Below are positions 15,816-16,739 of a stretch of DNA of 16,739 nt, one piece after another (within the stretch, counting starts at the first letter, position 1; each line of letters begins with the position of its first letter). Both the position numbers and the translations under genes were made by a program. The notes beneath the pieces were generated by a model. The model worked only from the letters and a program-made list of their open reading frames with translations. It made no database searches and was not told where the DNA came from. This DNA comes from JACQWR01 sp964614365 (GTDB taxonomy: Bacteria > Desulfobacterota > Syntrophia > Syntrophales > JACQWR01), in contig CAZTLA010000060.1 in NCBI GenBank assembly GCA_964614365.1, forward strand, positions 1 through 16,739, read 5' to 3'.

Positions 15816-16279
15816 GATCGCTTCCCTCCCTTTCTCGTCATTTCCACTGCCGTTTTTATCCCTCTTTTCATGGCGGGATAGGATCCGCAGCGGCAGAGGA
15901 TGTCGTCCATGGCGCCGATAATTTTGTCCGGGTCAGGTTTTGGGGATGCGGCGATCAAGGCGGCGGCCTGCATCATCGCGCCGGGTTGACAGAAGCCGCA
16001 CTGCGGCACCTGTTCCCGGAGCCACGCCTTTTTTACGGGGTGATTCGCGGGGAGTCCTTCTATGGTGGTAATCTTTTTTCCCTGCGCCTCGCCCACCGTG
16101 GTCACGCAGGACCTCCGTGCTTTCCCATCAATATGGACCGTACAGGAGCCGCATTCCCCGATCCCGCAAGAATACTTGGTGCCCGTCAGCTTCAGATTGT
16201 CCCGTATAACCCAGAGCAACGGCGTGTCTGGAGAGACATCTACAGTATATTTCTTCCCGTTGACTTGAAGCGTAATCAT
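15812..16279 (-). CDS. iorA: [2Fe-2S] small subunit of molybdenum hydroxylase (IorA-like)
   Basis: This 155-aa protein carries both [2Fe-2S] clusters that take electrons from the IorB molybdenum centre. The plant-type N-terminal cluster uses C38, C43, C46 and C58 (CGIGECGSC motif). The second, helical domain uses C93, C96, C128 and C130 (CGFCQPGAM and CRC motifs). It has no signal of its own, so it is expected to be carried across the membrane with IorB by the Tat pathway. ATG at 16279 has a strong AAGGAGG site 8 nt upstream. It is the first gene of the four-gene molybdoenzyme operon and follows a structured leader. Confidence 0.95.
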   Translation of the reverse strand: MITLQVNGKKYTVDVSPDTPLLWVIRDNLKLTGTKYSCGIGECGSCTVHIDGKARRSCVTTVGEAQGKKITTIEGLPANHPVKKAWLREQVPQCGFCQPGAMMQAAALIAASPKPDPDKIIGAMDDILCRCGSYPAMKRGIKTAVEMTRKGGKRS

Positions 16280-16334
16280 AGTTCCCCCCTCCTTTTAACA
16301 TAGTTTAGTGCTTACTGGTCTGAACGTCAGAAAC

Positions 16335-16372
16335 AAAAAACCCCCAAGGCGACACCAAAGCCACCCTGGAGG
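16335..16372 (-). terminator. Intrinsic terminator inside the iorA leader (attenuator)
   Basis: Read on the minus strand, CCTCCAGGGTGGC (16372-16360) and GTCGCCTTGGGGG (16353-16341) can form 13 consecutive pairs, including G-U, around loop TTTGGT. Six T (16340-16335) follow. It lies between the predicted promoter and the iorA start codon. The only minus-strand frame upstream that could end here has its stop more than 230 nt away. Confidence 0.75.
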
Positions 16373-16441
16373 CACCAGATCGGCATACTCAAAACACCTC
16401 CTCTTCCGGCTTACCCAATCAGAGAGAGTAATGGCCTCGCC
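16335..16441 (-). promoter_or_regulatory. Candidate Moco-type riboswitch / attenuator leader of the iorAB-athLS operon
   Basis: Minus-strand GGAGG (16401-16397) can pair with CCTCC (16372-16368), extending to about 7 bp with wobbles. That same CCTCC is the 5' arm of the terminator, pairing with GGGGG at 16345-16341. The two structures exclude each other, the hallmark of an attenuator. Upstream, TACTC (16430-16426) can pair with GAGTA (16390-16386), framing a domain that contains GCCGGAAGAGG. Moco-class riboswitches are known in front of molybdoenzyme and cofactor genes, and every gene downstream needs this cofactor. Some sequence words look similar to that class from memory, but I could not align it. 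A different ligand or a protein-dependent attenuator is possible. Confidence 0.5.
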
Positions 16442-16517
16442 TCCTTATCAAAAGCCAGAACTTATCGAGCTCAAACCGAATATGCACGTTGGGAATCCCT
16501 CAGTCAGGACACAGTTA

Positions 16518-16546
16518 ATGGTAGTTGTCCCGATTTTTTTTGTCAA
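16518..16546 (-). promoter_or_regulatory. Sigma70-type promoter of the iorAB-athLS operon
   Basis: On the minus strand, TTGACA (16546-16541) is separated by exactly 17 nt from TACCAT (16523-16518, 4/6 to consensus). The spacer begins with a run of A. Transcription would start near 16511, giving a leader of about 230 nt. The weak -10 box and adjacent upstream repeats suggest activator-dependent expression. Confidence 0.6.
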
Positions 16547-16549
16547 GAT

Positions 16550-16588
16550 GAATTCACCGGCCGAATTCGTCGGCCGAATTCACCGGGA
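16550..16588. repeat. Three tandem 13-bp repeats abutting the -35 box
   Basis: The units are GAATTCACCGGCC, GAATTCGTCGGCC and GAATTCACCGGGA, in perfect 13-bp register. Each starts with the palindrome GAATTC. They end 3 bp before the predicted -35 element, at about -39 to -77 relative to the predicted start. Likely binding sites for a transcription factor; the factor is not encoded in the window. Confidence 0.7.
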
Positions 16589-16739
16589 ATCCAAACAGAA
16601 GAAATGGTCACTTTAACTTTTCTTCTGCACCAGTTTCCGGGTTCGTCATTGTACCCTCTTGTAATATTTGGATCGCTCTTTTCCGGAAGAGCGACATCCG
16701 GGCGGATGCGAAGAAGAGCGGACCCGGCTTGATCTGCGA
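16589..16739. other. Window end without a recognised gene; two inverted repeats
   Basis: The stretch holds a 9-bp inverted repeat CAGAAGAAA/TTTCTTCTG (16596-16604 and 16619-16627, 14-nt loop) and a 7-bp one, CGCTCTT-TTCCGG-AAGAGCG (16674-16693). Neither is followed by a T-tract. On the minus strand a frame is open from the window edge to a TGA at 16610-16608 (43 codons). It could be the tail of a neighbouring gene, but it is too short to judge. Confidence 0.35.

Noticed and set aside
16550..16588. CRISPR array
   Set aside because: The repeats are only 13 bp and directly adjacent without spacers, and no cas gene is present.
16308..16616. + strand open frame of 102 codons
   Set aside because: It runs through the predicted leader, promoter and tandem repeats of the opposite-strand operon, lacks a good ribosome binding site and shows no recognisable domain.
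16608..16739. C-terminus of a minus-strand gene entering from the window edge
   Set aside because: The frame is open for 43 codons but that length is easily reached by chance, and no motif is visible; recorded only as a possibility.

Overview
The window looks like a chromosomal segment of a strictly anaerobic, Fe-S- and molybdenum-rich bacterium with moderately high GC. A syntrophic or sulfate-reducing deltaproteobacterium (Desulfobacterota) is my best guess. That rests on a ferredoxin-dependent four-subunit 2-oxoacid oxidoreductase, NuoEF/HydBC-type diaphorase subunits without a hydrogenase, and a transhydroxylase closely resembling (from memory) the Pelobacter acidigallici enzyme. The lineage is an inference, not a search result.

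Layout. (1) 1-2657, + strand: the housekeeping replication/repair operon dnaX (5' end cut off by the window), ybaB and recR, closed by a hairpin and a short intrinsic terminator. (2) 2760-9174, + strand: a good sigma70-type promoter, then porG, porD, porA, porB, nuoE, nuoF and a short NuoG/HydA-like Fe-S protein. All are tightly spaced or overlapping. They are followed after only 8 nt by tRNA-Asn(GTT) and then a strong terminator, so this can be one unit that oxidises pyruvate (or a similar 2-oxoacid) and passes electrons through Fe-S proteins to NAD(H). (3) 9175-9777: a junction zone with a perfect inverted repeat and a decayed IS4-type transposase that is truncated at both ends and has lost its middle. 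(4) 16546-9770, - strand: a four-gene operon iorA, iorB, athL, athS that encodes two molybdoenzymes from different superfamilies. One is a Tat-exported xanthine-dehydrogenase-family hydroxylase. The other is a DMSO-reductase-family enzyme very like pyrogallol-phloroglucinol transhydroxylase, whose large subunit carries an unusual N-terminal hydrophobic segment and an SCP2-like domain.

The most interesting part is the last operon and its control region. Upstream of iorA I see three tandem 13-bp repeats abutting a TTGACA -35 box, a leader of about 230 nt, and a 13-bp-stem intrinsic terminator inside that leader. The terminator's 5' arm can pair instead with an upstream GGAGG, the layout of an attenuator or riboswitch. 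Because everything downstream needs molybdenum cofactor, a Moco-type riboswitch is the leading hypothesis. The operon may be a cassette for anaerobic hydroxylation and transhydroxylation of aromatic or other ring compounds, inserted next to a tRNA gene with transposon debris marking the boundary.
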